64,000 nt of DNA from Pigmentiphaga litoralis (lineage in GTDB: Bacteria > Pseudomonadota > Gammaproteobacteria > Burkholderiales > Burkholderiaceae_B): NCBI RefSeq assembly GCF_013408655.1, contig NZ_JACCBP010000001.1:1798001-1862000 (forward strand). The letters run 5' to 3'. Below the pieces are notes generated by a model, which saw only the letters and a program-made list of their open reading frames with translations, was not told the origin of the DNA and did no database searches. A program made the translations under genes and the position numbers. This document shows positions 1 to 9,980 of this stretch, piece after piece (position 1 is the first letter of the stretch; every line of letters begins with the position of its first letter).

Positions 1-384
1 CGCCGCCTGCGGGTCTCGCGCCGCCTGCGCATGCACGAAGCCCTGATGGGCACGAGCTTCGCGCCGTCGTCCAGCGGCAAGCAGCTGGCCCAGGCCATCA
101 AGACCTTTGGTCTGGTGTCTGCCAGCACGTCGGGCGTTCGCCGTCTGGGTTCGTCGGTGCTGGACCTGGCCAACGTCGCCGCCGGCCGGCTGGATGCCTA
201 CTACGGCATCGGCCTGAAACAGTGGGACCTGGCCGCCGCCAGCCTGCTGGTGCTGGAAGCCGGTGGCCTGGTCAGCGATTTTGAAGGCGAGCAGAACTGG
301 ATGACGACCGGCAATGTCGTCGCCGCCACGCCAAAGATCTTCCCCCAGCTGCTGACTTTGCTCGACCCGCTAAAACAAGAGTAA
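1..384 (+). CDS. suhB: Inositol monophosphatase family protein, C-terminal part
   Basis: The reading frame is open from the window's first base to the stop at 382-384, so the 5' end lies outside the window. The visible part is the C-terminal half of an inositol-1-monophosphatase / SuhB type Mg2+-dependent sugar phosphatase. The family motif WDLAAASLLVLEAGG, which in these enzymes holds a metal-binding Asp, is present, as are VSRRLRMHEALMGTSFA and the GRLDAYYG segment. SuhB proteins hydrolyse inositol phosphates, and in E. coli SuhB also takes part in rRNA transcription complexes. The family is clear; the exact symbol is less certain because the N-terminal metal site is missing. An internal ATG at 31 is not the real start, because coding similarity continues upstream of it. 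Confidence 0.85.
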   Translation, partial: RRLRVSRRLRMHEALMGTSFAPSSSGKQLAQAIKTFGLVSASTSGVRRLGSSVLDLANVAAGRLDAYYGIGLKQWDLAAASLLVLEAGGLVSDFEGEQNWMTTGNVVAATPKIFPQLLTLLDPLKQE

Positions 385-386
385 AA

Positions 387-473
387 GCCCCCCCCTAGGC
401 GCTGCGCGCCTCCCCCCAGGGGGCGGCACGAGCGGACTGGCAAAGCCAGATCCGCCGTGCCCCTGATGGGGCA
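387..473. repeat. REP-like extragenic palindromic element, copy A
   Basis: A GC-rich element starts 2 bases after the suhB-like stop. It contains a short inverted repeat AGGCGCTGCGCGCCT, a run of C then G, the hairpin CTGGCAAAGCCAG, and ends with the dyad TGCCCCTGATGGGGCA. The same modules recur at 572-676, 789-893, 937-1043 and 9891-9974. It probably folds in RNA and may act as a transcription terminator for the upstream gene. Confidence 0.75.
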
Positions 474-571
474 CCGTGACTCGCTTGAGTTTCGCTCAGC
501 AGGATGACAGGCAGTTCCGTTATCATGCGCGTGCCCAAGCGACCTCCTGGGCGACGGTGTCGCCCAGGATC

Positions 572-676
572 CGGCAAGGCGCAAAGCGCCAAGCCGGACC
601 TCCAGAGCACAGCGGATCCGGCTTTGCCGGTCCGCCAGTGCTGCCCCTGGGGGAGGCGCGAAGCGCCTGGGGGGGC
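572..676. repeat. REP-like element, copy B (opposite orientation to copy A)
   Basis: This copy carries the same modules as copy A in reverse complement: GGCGCAAAGCGCC, then GGATCCGGCTTTGCCGGTCC, then CCCCTGGGGGAGGCGCGAAGCGCC. Together with copy A it forms a long-range inverted repeat around 480-570. No convincing gene lies between the two copies. Confidence 0.7.
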
Positions 677-754
677 CATATAGCTCGGTCCATTTGTATG
701 GTTTTGCGCAGTGCATCAATCGCCTTATGATGACGCCGCGCGTAAACCCTCGCG

Positions 755-1050
755 CCAACCACCGACAAAGGAACATGTCCCACCAAGAGGCAAGGCGCGC
801 AGCGCCGAACCGTCTCGCTCCAGGGCACGGCGGATCTGGCTTTGCCAGTCTGCCAGTGCCGCCCCTGGGGGTGGCGCGAAGCGCCTAAGGGGTCATATAC
901 CACCAACCACCGACAAAGGAACATGTCCCACCAAGAGGCAAAGCGCGCAGCGCCGAGCCGCCTCGCTCCAGGGCACCGCGGATCTGGCTTTGCCAGTCCG
1001 CCAGTGCCGCCCCTGGGGGAGGCGCAAAGCGCCTAGGGGGGGCCAGAACA
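755..1050. repeat. 148-bp tandem duplication carrying REP copies C and D
   Basis: Two direct repeats with a period of 148 bases occupy 755-902 and 903-1050. Each begins with the string CCAACCACCGACAAAGGAAC and ends in a REP-like element (789-893 and 937-1043) with the CTGGCTTTGCCAGTC hairpin and the GGCGC-(A)AA-GCGCC dyad. The second unit ends one base before the uppP start codon, so its G-rich arm lies in the uppP leader. The whole 385-1051 gap (667 bases) holds only these repeats; short open frames there follow the repeat and are not genes. Confidence 0.8.
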
Positions 1051-1051
1051 G

Positions 1052-1864
1052 ATGACTGAAAATACGCTGTACATGCTAAAGGCCTTCTTTCTCGGCTGTA
1101 TCGAGGGCCTGACGGAATTTTTGCCGGTATCGAGCACGGGTCACCTGATCCTGATCGGCAACTGGCTCAATTTCAATTCGGGCGAAGGCAAAGTCTTCGA
1201 AGTGGTCATCCAATTTGGCGCAATTCTTGCGGTGATCTGGATTTTTCGGGAAAAGGTCGCACATATCCTGGTAGGGATCGTGACGGGTGACAAATTTTCG
1301 TTGAGATTTGCCCGGAACATCATCATTGCCTTCCTGCCGTCGGCCATCATCGGGGTGCTTTTCCTGAAGCTGATCAAGCAGGTGCTGTTCCAGCCGGCGG
1401 TGGTTGCGGTGGCGTTGGTCATCGGCGGGTTTATCATCCTATGGGTGGAGCGCCGGCCCCAGACGTCCATCAAGACGCAAAACATCTCCGAAATCACCTG
1501 GAAACAGGCGTTGCTGGTGGGATGTGCGCAGTGTCTGGCGATGATTCCGGGAACCTCGCGCTCCGGTTCCACGATTATTGGTGGTATGGCTGTGGGCCTG
1601 AAACGGACCACCGCCACCGAATTTTCCTTTTTCCTTGCGATGCCCACGATGCTGGGCGCTTCGGTCTACGACGCATACAAGAACCACGCGTTGCTTACTG
1701 ACAGCGACCTGGCCGCGATTGCCGTCGGCTTCATGGCTGCCTTCTTTGCCGCGTTGCTGGTGGTCCGCGCGCTGATGCGGTTCGTCGCGACCCACACCTA
1801 CCGGGTGTTTGCCTGGTACCGGATCGCGCTTGGACTGGCCATCGTGGTGTGGATGCTGGTTTAA
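1052..1864 (+). CDS. uppP: Undecaprenyl-diphosphatase UppP/BacA
   Basis: This 270-residue integral membrane protein dephosphorylates undecaprenyl pyrophosphate to recycle the lipid carrier of peptidoglycan synthesis. High levels give bacitracin resistance. Both signature motifs are present: [15 protein letters not shown] near residues 19-33 and [14 protein letters not shown] near residues 167-180. Several hydrophobic helices follow and the length is normal for the family. The ATG at 1052 is used because the N-terminus [15 protein letters not shown] aligns with known BacA proteins; no clear Shine-Dalgarno is visible because a repeat arm ends just upstream. ribA follows 12 bases later and cls overlaps ribA, so the three may be co-transcribed. 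Confidence 0.95.
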   Translation: MTENTLYMLKAFFLGCIEGLTEFLPVSSTGHLILIGNWLNFNSGEGKVFEVVIQFGAILAVIWIFREKVAHILVGIVTGDKFSLRFARNIIIAFLPSAIIGVLFLKLIKQVLFQPAVVAVALVIGGFIILWVERRPQTSIKTQNISEITWKQALLVGCAQCLAMIPGTSRSGSTIIGGMAVGLKRTTATEFSFFLAMPTMLGASVYDAYKNHALLTDSDLAAIAVGFMAAFFAALLVVRALMRFVATHTYRVFAWYRIALGLAIVVWMLV

Positions 1865-1876
1865 CTCGAGCAATAC

Positions 1877-2461
1877 ATGGTCACGATCAAAAGCCGCGTT
1901 GTCATTCCTCTTGAGGGATCACAGGCGGCGCCGGAATTCCTGTCGTTCAGCGGTTTCACCAAAGAGCACATTGCCATCGTGTTCCCGAGCGTCACGCCCG
2001 GGGTGACGCCGCTGGTCCGGGTGCATTCCGAATGCCTGACGGGCGATGTGTTCGGCTCGCAACTGTGCGACTGCGGGCCGCAGCTGCAGGAAGCCATCGA
2101 CGTGTTTTCGCAGGAAGGCGGCGTGCTGCTGTACCTGCGCCAGGAAGGCCGCGGCATCGGCCTGTACGCCAAGCTGTCGGCGTATGCGCTGCAAAAGGAA
2201 GGCCTGGACACGTTCGAAGCCAACCGCCACCTGAACCTGCCCGAAGACGCGCGCAGCTTCGAGCCCGCGGCGCAGATGCTCAAGGCGATGGACATCAGCC
2301 GCATCCGGCTCCTGACCAATAATCCCGACAAGGCGTCGCAGCTGGGCGATCACGGGATCGAGATCGAAAGCACGATCCCCACCGGGGTCTATCTGAACCC
2401 CAACAACCGCCGCTATCTCGAAGCCAAGGTTCGCCACAAACACCACACGATTCCATTTTGA
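1877..2461 (+). CDS. ribA: GTP cyclohydrolase II
   Basis: This 194-residue protein catalyses the first step of riboflavin synthesis, conversion of GTP to 2,5-diamino-6-ribosylamino-4-pyrimidinone 5'-phosphate, formate and pyrophosphate. The zinc-binding region HSECLTGDVFGSQLCDCG holds the three conserved cysteines, YLRQEGRGIGL is the GTP-binding/catalytic segment, and LLTNNPDK is the conserved C-terminal motif. It is a stand-alone RibA, not fused to RibB, and its length matches E. coli RibA. The start ATG at 1877 has a weak CGAG upstream. The stop TGA shares bases with the TTG start proposed for the next gene. Confidence 0.93.
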   Translation: MVTIKSRVVIPLEGSQAAPEFLSFSGFTKEHIAIVFPSVTPGVTPLVRVHSECLTGDVFGSQLCDCGPQLQEAIDVFSQEGGVLLYLRQEGRGIGLYAKLSAYALQKEGLDTFEANRHLNLPEDARSFEPAAQMLKAMDISRIRLLTNNPDKASQLGDHGIEIESTIPTGVYLNPNNRRYLEAKVRHKHHTIPF

Positions 2462-3936
2462 TCCCAGAGCCGCTCGTCCTCCCCGACGTGACCGTCTGGG
2501 GTGTGACGATCACGCAGCACCAGGTGGTGACCACGCTGTCGCTGCTGTGGGCCATTTATCTGGGCGCGGTGGCCATCTGGATCATTCTGCAGAAGCGCTC
2601 GCCGGTGTCCACCTTGCTGTGGATCCTGACGCTGGCCCTGCTGCCCTACGCCGGCTTTGGCGTCTATTACTTCTTTGGCCCCCAGCGGTTGCGGCGCCGC
2701 CGGCTCAAGCGGCTGCGCAGCCGCATTGCCATCGCGGGCCAGACCGAAGTCGCACGGCTGAAGGAATCCCCCCACGACGTGCCGCTGCCGGTCGGACAGA
2801 TGATCCGGCTGGGCACCAGCACCAGCGATGTGCCCGTGTCCACCGCGACCGACATGCGCATGCTGGTGGGCGGCGGGCAGACCTACGACGCCTTTATTGA
2901 AGCGATCGACGGCGCGAAGAACCACATCCACATCGAGTTCTACATCTACAACCCGGACCGTATCGGCACCTTGATCCGGGACCGGCTGATCGCCAAGGCG
3001 CGTGAAGGCGTGACGGTGCGGTTCCTGGTCGATGCGCTGGGGTCGTCGTCGCTGGGCCGGCGTTTTCTGCGTCCGCTGCGCGACGCCGGCGTCCACGTGG
3101 CCTTTTTCCATGACGTGAAGATCGGCCGCCGCCTGCGCCCGGTCACCAACTTCCGCAACCACCGCAAGATCCTGGTGGTGGACGGCGTGATCGGCTTCAC
3201 GGGCGGCATCAACGTGACCGACGAGGAAGATGAACGCGTGCGGGACGACGCCTATCACGACATCCACCTGCGGATCGAAGGCGGCGCGGTGCGGTGGTTG
3301 CAGATGGTCTTTCTGGAAGATTGGGCGTATTCCACCAGTGAACGGATGGACCCGGCCGACGTCCCTTCTTTGCTGCCGGACACGCCGGCAGGCGAGCATT
3401 ACCTGCAGATCCTGTGTTCCGGCCCGGATGATCCACGCGAATCGATCCACCGCATGCAAGTGGCGGCCATCAACGCCGCGACCGAACGGGTGTGGCTGAC
3501 AACGGCCTACTTCGTGCCCACCGGCGCCGCGTTGATGAGCCTGACGCTGGCCGCGCTGCGCGGGGTGGATGTGCGGGTGCTGGTGCCCTGCGTGAGCGAT
3601 TCCCGCGTGGTGACGGCGGCGGCCCGGTCCTACTTTGACGAGCTGATCGATGCGGGCGTGAAGGTCTGGGAATACCAGGACCGCATGCTGCATTCCAAGA
3701 CGCTGGTCGTGGACGACACGTATTCCTTCATCGGCACCGCCAACTTCGACCAGCGCAGCTTCGTGCTGAATTTCGAGGTGACGGCGTTGATCTACGGGCC
3801 GGTCATGGCGTCGAACCTAAACCGTCAGTTCGAGGCCGACCTGCGCAAGTCGATGCGGGTGCAGGCACGCCGCAAGGTGTCGCCGCTGCGCCGCCTGGGG
3901 GATGCGACGGCACGGTTGTTTTCGCCCGTGCTGTAA
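2458..3936 (+). CDS. cls: Cardiolipin synthase (phospholipase D family)
   Basis: This protein of 492 residues has two N-terminal transmembrane segments (about residues 20-40 and 52-72) and two phospholipase D HKD motifs, NHRKILVVDG near residue 235 and LHSKTLVVDD near residue 411. It fits ClsA-type cardiolipin synthases, which join two phosphatidylglycerols to cardiolipin plus glycerol in the inner membrane. The proposed start is TTG at 2458, giving a TTGA overlap with the ribA stop; no good Shine-Dalgarno is seen, so a start a few codons later is possible. A second PLD-type protein with a different layout lies at 31006-33177. Confidence 0.9.
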   Translation: MIPEPLVLPDVTVWGVTITQHQVVTTLSLLWAIYLGAVAIWIILQKRSPVSTLLWILTLALLPYAGFGVYYFFGPQRLRRRRLKRLRSRIAIAGQTEVARLKESPHDVPLPVGQMIRLGTSTSDVPVSTATDMRMLVGGGQTYDAFIEAIDGAKNHIHIEFYIYNPDRIGTLIRDRLIAKAREGVTVRFLVDALGSSSLGRRFLRPLRDAGVHVAFFHDVKIGRRLRPVTNFRNHRKILVVDGVIGFTGGINVTDEEDERVRDDAYHDIHLRIEGGAVRWLQMVFLEDWAYSTSERMDPADVPSLLPDTPAGEHYLQILCSGPDDPRESIHRMQVAAINAATERVWLTTAYFVPTGAALMSLTLAALRGVDVRVLVPCVSDSRVVTAAARSYFDELIDAGVKVWEYQDRMLHSKTLVVDDTYSFIGTANFDQRSFVLNFEVTALIYGPVMASNLNRQFEADLRKSMRVQARRKVSPLRRLGDATARLFSPVL

Positions 3937-3993
3937 GGGCGGCAGGCTGGCGAGCCACGGCCCATGGCGAAGCGCCGGCCGCCACCCTCCCCC

Positions 3994-5658
3994 TCAGTGC
4001 TTGCTGACCAGCGGGCTCATCACCCAGTTTTCCGCCAGGTCCAGGTCACGCAGCAGTGCGCGAAAGGTCTCGTCATTGATCTGGAAGGTTTCGCGCAGCC
4101 GGTAGATTTCGTTGCGTTCGGCGGTGACCGCGGCCAGCCGCAATTCGCGTTCGAACTGGCGGTGGCGGTTGGCGCGCAGGTTGGTGTCGGCCAGTTCGCT
4201 TTCGGCATCCACCCGCGCCCGGTACACCGACAGCAGGCTGCCGGATACCTCTTCCAGCAGTTGGGCGTCGGCCTCGCTCAGGCCGTGCAGCATCTGGTCG
4301 TGCGCCTGTTCCACGGCCGCCACGGCGGACTTGGCCAGCAGCAGGCGGGCCCGGCGTTCTTCCTTTTCCTGCAGGTTTTCGGCCGGTTGCGGTAGCTTGG
4401 GCAGCACCATGGGCAGGAAAATGCTGGCAATGACCAGGGACGTCAGGATGACCCCGGTCGCCAGAAAGATCATGAGGTCGCGGGCCGGGAACGGCGTGCC
4501 GTCGTTCATGACCAGCGGCACCGCCATGACACCGGCCATGGTGATCGACCCGCGCACCCCTGCCAATGCGGTGGCCAGCACCAGCCACAGGTTGATTGGC
4601 CGATACGCGCTGCCGAGCACGATGCGGCGGAAAAATCGCAGATGCTGCGTGACCCATACCCAGAAGAAGCGCAGCACGATCAGCGTGAGCGTAATGGCGA
4701 CCACGTAGCCGAACAGATAGCCGACCGGGACGTTGCCCGCAGCGACCGCATCCGCATGCGCCAGGTCGATCACACTGGGCAGTTGCAGTCCCAACAGGAT
4801 GAAGGTCATCCCGTTGAAGATGAATTCCAGCATGGCCCAGACGCTATTGGTCTGCAGGCGCGTGGCTGAACTGCTGTTGTCTGCCGAATCCGTATAGGTC
4901 ATGGTGATGCCGGCCGCCACCGCCGACAGGATGCCCGACAGCTCGAAATGCTCGGCAAACAGGTAGGCCGCGAACGGGGTCAGCAGCAGCAAGGCGACCT
5001 GGATGGCAGGTTCATCGCCGCTCCATCGCAACACCTGGCGGCGCGCATAGCTGAACCCCCAGGCGGTGGCCGCGCCGACCATCAACCCGCCAATGGCGAT
5101 CACGAAAAAGCTGAAGCTGGCGTCCCAGATCGAGAAGACTCCGGTCAGTGCCGCCGCGATCGCAAACTTGAAGGCGACCAGGCCAGACGCGTCATTCATC
5201 AGCGCTTCGCCCTCCAGCAAGTGCTGCAGCTTGGGCGGCAGCTTGCCTTTGCCGGCAATCGCCGACACCGCCAGCGCATCGGTCGGCGACAGCACGGCGC
5301 CCAGTGCGAAGGCCAGCGGCAGCGAGATGGGGGGAATTAGCCAATGGATGAAATAGCCCACCCCCACCACGGTGAACAGCACGAGCCCGAGCGCCAGCGC
5401 CAGGATGGGCCGGCCCAGGCGGAAGAATTCACGCTTGGGGATCCGCCAGCCATCGGCAAACAGCAGCGGCGGGATGAACAGCAGCAGGAACACATCGGGA
5501 TCGAAGCGCACGTGCAGCCCGAACAGGGGCAAGGCCAGGACGGCGCCCAGCGCGATCTGGAAGATCGGCAACGGCAGCTTGACGGGGGACACGCGCGTGA
5601 CCACACCGGACAGCGCCACGGCAAGAATCAGGACAAGAACGGTAAAGACGATTTGCAT
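3994..5658 (-). CDS. Na+/H+ antiporter, CPA1 family
   Basis: This 554-residue membrane protein resembles bacterial NhaP/CPA1 monovalent cation/proton antiporters. About twelve hydrophobic segments fill residues 1-420. The conserved transport motifs SPTDALAV and EALMNDASGLVAF contain the ion-binding Asp and Asn-Asp pair. A hydrophilic C-terminal tail of about 130 residues, rich in charged helix, is typical of this branch and is probably cytoplasmic. The frame is open further upstream, but the ATG at 5658 (MQIVFTVLVLIL) begins exactly at the first membrane helix, so it was chosen. The gene is convergent with cls. Confidence 0.88.
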   Translation of the reverse strand: MQIVFTVLVLILAVALSGVVTRVSPVKLPLPIFQIALGAVLALPLFGLHVRFDPDVFLLLFIPPLLFADGWRIPKREFFRLGRPILALALGLVLFTVVGVGYFIHWLIPPISLPLAFALGAVLSPTDALAVSAIAGKGKLPPKLQHLLEGEALMNDASGLVAFKFAIAAALTGVFSIWDASFSFFVIAIGGLMVGAATAWGFSYARRQVLRWSGDEPAIQVALLLLTPFAAYLFAEHFELSGILSAVAAGITMTYTDSADNSSSATRLQTNSVWAMLEFIFNGMTFILLGLQLPSVIDLAHADAVAAGNVPVGYLFGYVVAITLTLIVLRFFWVWVTQHLRFFRRIVLGSAYRPINLWLVLATALAGVRGSITMAGVMAVPLVMNDGTPFPARDLMIFLATGVILTSLVIASIFLPMVLPKLPQPAENLQEKEERRARLLLAKSAVAAVEQAHDQMLHGLSEADAQLLEEVSGSLLSVYRARVDAESELADTNLRANRHRQFERELRLAAVTAERNEIYRLRETFQINDETFRALLRDLDLAENWVMSPLVSKH

Positions 5659-5830
5659 GGCGATCAGTGTGGGCTGACCCCGCCCCGCGGCGGGATCGAG
5701 TTGCCCGGCGGCGCCATCGTCGCCGGGCTGGGTCACCGGGGCAGCTGCCCGGTGACCTGGAAGGAATGGGAAGGCGCGGAGCAAGTTGTGCGCCTGTGCG
5801 GGCGCATCGGGCCGGCGCCACGCGCCCCGA

Positions 5831-7414
5831 TCAGTTCCCCAGCAGACCCGCCTGATAGGCTGCGACGAAGTCGTCGAAGTTGCCCATTTCCTTCTGTTCC
5901 AGCGCGTACTGTTCCGCCAGGGACTGGGCGGCCTGTTCGCGGAACTGCGCTTCCTGCTCGGCCGACGGCGGCTGGTTGCGCAGGGTCTGCGCGTGCTGCT
6001 GGCTCATCTTCAGGGTAAAGGCATGGAAGGACAGGCCTTCGTCTTGCAGGGTGGCCAGCACCTTGGCCGACGGCGTGTGCGCGGGGTCGTCCAGCTTGAT
6101 GGCCTGCGCGGCCACGATGTCCTGGTGCGCCGTGCCGCCATGCACGCGGTCGAGCAGCGCGGCACAGGCGCCGATGCGCTCCAGCAGATCGCGCCCCCAG
6201 GTCGCCAGCGGAATGGGCGTGCCTTCCTGGTTGAGCATCAGACCCGGCTTGCGGCCTTCCTTGACCACGGTCAGGAAGTTGTTGGTGCTGGCCTGGCAGT
6301 GGCCGGATTCGCCGAACGGCGGGCTGTCTTCCAGGGCGCAGAAGAGCAGGAAGGCGTCAAGGAAACGCGCGGTCGATTCGGACACGCCCACCGGCGAGAA
6401 CGGATCGATGTCCATGCAGCGCACTTCGATGTACTGCACGCCCCGCGTCGCCAGGGCGCGCAGGGGCCGTTCGCCGCGCCGCGCGACCCGCTTCGGGCGA
6501 ATGCTCGAGTAGTACTCGTTTTCGATCTGCAGGATGTTGGTGTTCAGCTGGATCCACTCGCCGTCGCGGATCGTGCCGTACTTTTCATACTCCGGCCAGG
6601 GCTGGCTGACGGCGTCGTACAGCTTGGCCACATAGGTGGCCAGGTCGTTGTAGCAGGGCTTCAGGCCGGCTTGCGCCTTGTTCTGGTAGCCCAGGTCGCT
6701 CATGCGCAGGCTGGTGGCGTACGGCAGGTACAGGGTGTCATCGTCCAGCTGCCGCAACTGGTGCGGCTTGCCCTGCAGAAAGTTGGCCGACAGCGCGGGC
6801 GATGCGCCGAACAGGTACATCAGCAGCCAGCTGACCCGGTTGAAGTTGCGGATCAGCGCAACGTACTTGGCCGACTGCAGGTCTTGCGCCGACAACGTCG
6901 CGGCTTCGTCGGGCGTGGCCAGCACCGGCCACAGCGCTTCCGAAAACGAAAAGTTGTAGTGGATCCCGGCAATGCACTGCATGGCCTTGCCGTAGCGATA
7001 GGCCAGGCCGCGGCGGTACACGTACTTGAGCATGCCGGTGTTGGACGAGCCGAACCAGGCGATCGGAATGTCGGCTTCGGCCGGCAGATGGGCCGGCATC
7101 GACTGGTTCCACAGGATCTCGTCACCCAGTTCGGAATACACGAAGCGGTGGATGTCGGTCAGCTCGCCCAGCAAGGCGCCATGGTCGGTATGGGTGCCGG
7201 TAATGAGCTCGATCAGCGACTCGGAATAATCCGTGGTGATCGTCGGGTGCGTCAGGGTGGCGCCCAGCGCACGCGGGTGGGGAGTCAGGGCGAGGTCGCC
7301 ATGGGGATCGACCCGCAGGCTCTCCCGTTCGATGCCATGCAGGCTCTGCGCCAGCAGGGCGCGATGCGCGGGCTGGTCGAGCAGAGCAAGGCGGCTTTCT
7401 AGCAGATCGCTCAC
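5831..7414 (-). CDS. gshA: Glutamate-cysteine ligase
   Basis: This 527-residue enzyme performs the ATP-dependent ligation of glutamate and cysteine, the first and limiting step of glutathione synthesis. It matches the gamma/beta-proteobacterial GshA type (E. coli GshA has 518 residues). Conserved stretches are [41 protein letters not shown] and the [18 protein letters not shown] segment. The frame is open to 7546, but the GTG at 7414 ([14 protein letters not shown]) has an AAGGA Shine-Dalgarno 6-7 bases upstream and fits the family's N-terminus. gshB is not in this window. Confidence 0.93.
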   Translation of the reverse strand: MSDLLESRLALLDQPAHRALLAQSLHGIERESLRVDPHGDLALTPHPRALGATLTHPTITTDYSESLIELITGTHTDHGALLGELTDIHRFVYSELGDEILWNQSMPAHLPAEADIPIAWFGSSNTGMLKYVYRRGLAYRYGKAMQCIAGIHYNFSFSEALWPVLATPDEAATLSAQDLQSAKYVALIRNFNRVSWLLMYLFGASPALSANFLQGKPHQLRQLDDDTLYLPYATSLRMSDLGYQNKAQAGLKPCYNDLATYVAKLYDAVSQPWPEYEKYGTIRDGEWIQLNTNILQIENEYYSSIRPKRVARRGERPLRALATRGVQYIEVRCMDIDPFSPVGVSESTARFLDAFLLFCALEDSPPFGESGHCQASTNNFLTVVKEGRKPGLMLNQEGTPIPLATWGRDLLERIGACAALLDRVHGGTAHQDIVAAQAIKLDDPAHTPSAKVLATLQDEGLSFHAFTLKMSQQHAQTLRNQPPSAEQEAQFREQAAQSLAEQYALEQKEMGNFDDFVAAYQAGLLGN

Positions 7415-7568
7415 GTAAATCCTTGAAGGTGCAATGGCGCAGCGGCGGGGCAAGGCCACGGCGGCACGCACGGAATCGTGCGGCGTGGGCGGGGCCGTGC
7501 GCGGTGGCGGCTCATTATAGGTGCGCGCCTGGGCGGGCCGGGGCAAAGCCCTAGGCCGTTGCAGACAA

Positions 7569-9368
7569 TTACGGCATCGTACCCGAGGCTTCCCCGAACT
7601 GCAGCGCGGCCAGGCGGGCGTACAGCGGCGACGTCGCCATCAGATCGGCGTGGGTGCCTTCGGCCACAATGCGGCCGGCGTCCAGCACCAGGATCCGGTC
7701 CGCCTGCTTGACGGTGGCCAGGCGGTGAGCGATCACCAGCGTGGTCCGCGACTGGGTGGCGTTGTCCAGGGCTTGCTGCACCAGCCGCTCGCTTTCGGCG
7801 TCCAGCGCGCTGGTGGCTTCGTCCAGCAGCAGCACCGGCGGGTTCTTCAGGATGGCGCGGGCAATCGCGATGCGCTGGCGTTGACCGCCCGACAGGCGCA
7901 CGCCCCGTTCGCCCAGAAAGGTGTCGTATCCGTCGGGCAAGGCCGCAATGAAGCCGTCGGCCGCGGCCATGCGGGCGGCGGCCTTGACCTCATCGATGCT
8001 GGCGTTGGCCCGCCCGTACCGGATGTTGTCCAGCACCGAGCCCGAAAAGATCACGGTTTCCTGCAGCACGACGCCGATGTGCGCGCGCAGGTCGTCCAGC
8101 GCCAGGCGGCGGGTATCGACACCATTGATCGACACCGTGCCGGACTGCGGATCGTAAAAGCGCAGCAGCACCTGGAAGAGCGTGGTCTTGCCAGCGCCCG
8201 ACGGGCCGACCAGGGCGACATGCTCGCCCGGGCGCACATGCAGGGTCAGGTCATCAAGTGCCGGGACGCCCGGCCGCGAGGGGTAGTTGAACGCAATGTG
8301 GTCGAACCGCAAGCCTTCGCCGTGGCCGGGCAGCGGCACGGTGGTGGCCGCTTCGACCACGGGCGATTGCGCCCCACGCAATTGCAGCAGGCGGTCGGTG
8401 GCGCCTGCGGCACGCTGCAGGTCCCCCCACACTTCGGACACGGCACCGACCGCCCCTGCCGTCACGACGGCATACAGAATGAACTGGGACAGCAGGCCCG
8501 CCGTCATGTCGCCGGCCAGCACCGCGCGGGCGCCCAGCCAGAGCACGAACACGATCGCGCCGAATATGAGCACGATCACCATGGCCGTCAGCGCGGCGCG
8601 GGCGCGAATGCGTGACAGGGCCGCGTCGAACGCGTGTTCCACCGCCGCGCCGAAGCGCGACGATTCATAGGGCTGCTGGTTGTAGGACTGCACCGTGGGC
8701 ATGGCATTGAGCACCTCGCCCGCCAACGCACTGGCGCCAGCGACGCGGTCTTGCGTGAGGCCCGACAGCTTGCGGACACGACGGCCAAAAAAGATGATGG
8801 GGGCCACCACCACGACCAGGGTCACCAGGATGTAGGCCGACAGGGTCGGGCTGGTCACGGCCAGCATGACCAGGCCGCCCACCAGCAGGAACAGATTGCG
8901 CAGGCCCTGCGACAGGCTGGTGCCGACCACGGTCTGGATCAGGGTGGTGTCGGTGGTCAGGCGCGACAGCACTTCGCCGGTCTGGGTGGTTTCGAAGAAC
9001 TGGGGACTCATGCGCAGCACGCGGTCGTAGACGGCGCGGCGCAGGTCGGCCGTGACCCGTTCGCCCAGCCACGACACCATGTAGAAGCGCAGCGCGGTGG
9101 CTCCGGCCAGCACCAGCGACACGGCGAACAGGGCGACAAAGTAACGATCGATGTGCGCGCGATTGCCCGCTGAAAAGCCCAGGTCGATCAGGTAACGGAA
9201 GGCGACCGGCAAGGCCAGGGTCGCACCGGCGGCGACCAGCAGCGCCAGGAAAGCGATGGCCCAGCGCCCCGCGTAGGGCCGCAGGAACGGGAGCATGGCG
9301 AACAGGGACTGGGGCGACGCGCCATGCGGGAGCGGCGGCAGGGATGAAGATCGGACGGGGTCGGGCAT
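7569..9368 (-). CDS. MsbA/BmrA-type ABC exporter (half-transporter)
   Basis: This 599-residue fusion has a six-helix membrane domain (about residues 35-320) and a nucleotide-binding domain (about 353-590). The ATPase motifs are complete: Walker [10 protein letters not shown] at 388-396, Q-loop Gln436, signature LSGGQ at 492-496, Walker B VLLLDE at 512-517 and the switch His at 547. It should work as a homodimer that exports lipids or hydrophobic drugs; the substrate cannot be read from sequence. The family (TIGR-type ABC transporter near AtmA/LmrA-like exporters) is sure, whereas an MsbA role in lipopolysaccharide export is only one option. The start ATG at 9368 has a weak CAGG upstream. Confidence 0.9.
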   Translation of the reverse strand: MPDPVRSSSLPPLPHGASPQSLFAMLPFLRPYAGRWAIAFLALLVAAGATLALPVAFRYLIDLGFSAGNRAHIDRYFVALFAVSLVLAGATALRFYMVSWLGERVTADLRRAVYDRVLRMSPQFFETTQTGEVLSRLTTDTTLIQTVVGTSLSQGLRNLFLLVGGLVMLAVTSPTLSAYILVTLVVVVAPIIFFGRRVRKLSGLTQDRVAGASALAGEVLNAMPTVQSYNQQPYESSRFGAAVEHAFDAALSRIRARAALTAMVIVLIFGAIVFVLWLGARAVLAGDMTAGLLSQFILYAVVTAGAVGAVSEVWGDLQRAAGATDRLLQLRGAQSPVVEAATTVPLPGHGEGLRFDHIAFNYPSRPGVPALDDLTLHVRPGEHVALVGPSGAGKTTLFQVLLRFYDPQSGTVSINGVDTRRLALDDLRAHIGVVLQETVIFSGSVLDNIRYGRANASIDEVKAAARMAAADGFIAALPDGYDTFLGERGVRLSGGQRQRIAIARAILKNPPVLLLDEATSALDAESERLVQQALDNATQSRTTLVIAHRLATVKQADRILVLDAGRIVAEGTHADLMATSPLYARLAALQFGEASGTMP

Positions 9369-9521
9369 GGGCCTGCCAATGAACGCTGAGCTTGCGATTG
9401 TGCCACTGGCAGGCTGACTGGCGCATGGCAGCGATGTAAAGCGTTACAGCGGCATGCCCGCCTGCGGGATACCCTGCACCTACCTTGCCCCCGCACCCCT
9501 TTTTTTCAGGAGCAAACCGCC

Positions 9522-9890
9522 ATGAAGCGATTCCTACTGGCCCTTGGCCTGGCCGGTGCCTGCACCGCCGCCCTCGCCCAACCCGCCCCTGTGGCCGCGC
9601 CCACGATCGATCAGGCGACCCAGGCGTTGCAGAACGCCATGCAGCGCGAGATCCAGGCCATGAATGCCGAACAGGGTCCCGGTTTCGATTCCAACGCCGC
9701 GACCGGCGTGGTCAAGACCCTGGAAGTGAAATCCATCGACAATTGCCGCACGCCGCCGGCGGGGCAAGGCGTAGCGTGCCAGGTCAGGACGACGGCCGAG
9801 TTGAAAGGCTCAAAGACCGAAGAGACCAATACCTATCACTTTTGGCAACAAGGCGGCCGCTGGGAAGCCCGGCTTCCTTCGGGCAGTTAA
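9522..9890 (+). CDS. Small secreted protein of unknown function
   Basis: This 122-residue protein has a clear Sec signal peptide (MKRFLLALGLAGACTAALAQ, cleavage expected after AQ near residue 20). The mature part has two cysteines (NCRTPP...VACQV) that could form a disulfide in the periplasm, and a C-terminal segment TYHFWQQGGRWEARLP. I do not recognise the family, although the pattern resembles small periplasmic proteins common in Burkholderiales. An AGGAG Shine-Dalgarno sits about 10 bases before the ATG. A REP-like element follows directly after the stop. Confidence 0.8.
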   Translation: MKRFLLALGLAGACTAALAQPAPVAAPTIDQATQALQNAMQREIQAMNAEQGPGFDSNAATGVVKTLEVKSIDNCRTPPAGQGVACQVRTTAELKGSKTEETNTYHFWQQGGRWEARLPSGS

Positions 9891-9974
9891 GCCCCCCCTA
9901 GGCGCTCCGCGCCTCCCCCAGGGGCGGCACTGGCGGACTGGCGGAGCCAGATCCGCTGTGCCCCAGAGGGGCGG
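9891..9974. repeat. REP-like element, copy E
   Basis: This copy has the same modules and orientation as copy A: CCCCCCTAGGCGC, the GGCGCTCCGCGCC dyad, a CTGGCGGAGCCAG hairpin, and a terminal TGCCCCAGAGGGGCG dyad. It fills the gap between the convergent genes ending at 9890 and 9981 and probably serves as a bidirectional terminator. Confidence 0.75.
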
Positions 9975-9980
9975 GGTTCT

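Noticed and set aside
201..1036. Several overlapping open frames on both strands between the suhB-like gene and uppP
   Set aside because: They run through the REP-like repeats; their peptides repeat the same words (for example SGSGFASLPVPPLG) because the DNA repeats. They have no homology features or ribosome sites.
5786..7402. 538-codon plus-strand frame opposite gshA
   Set aside because: Antisense shadow of gshA, which has the family motifs and a good ribosome site.
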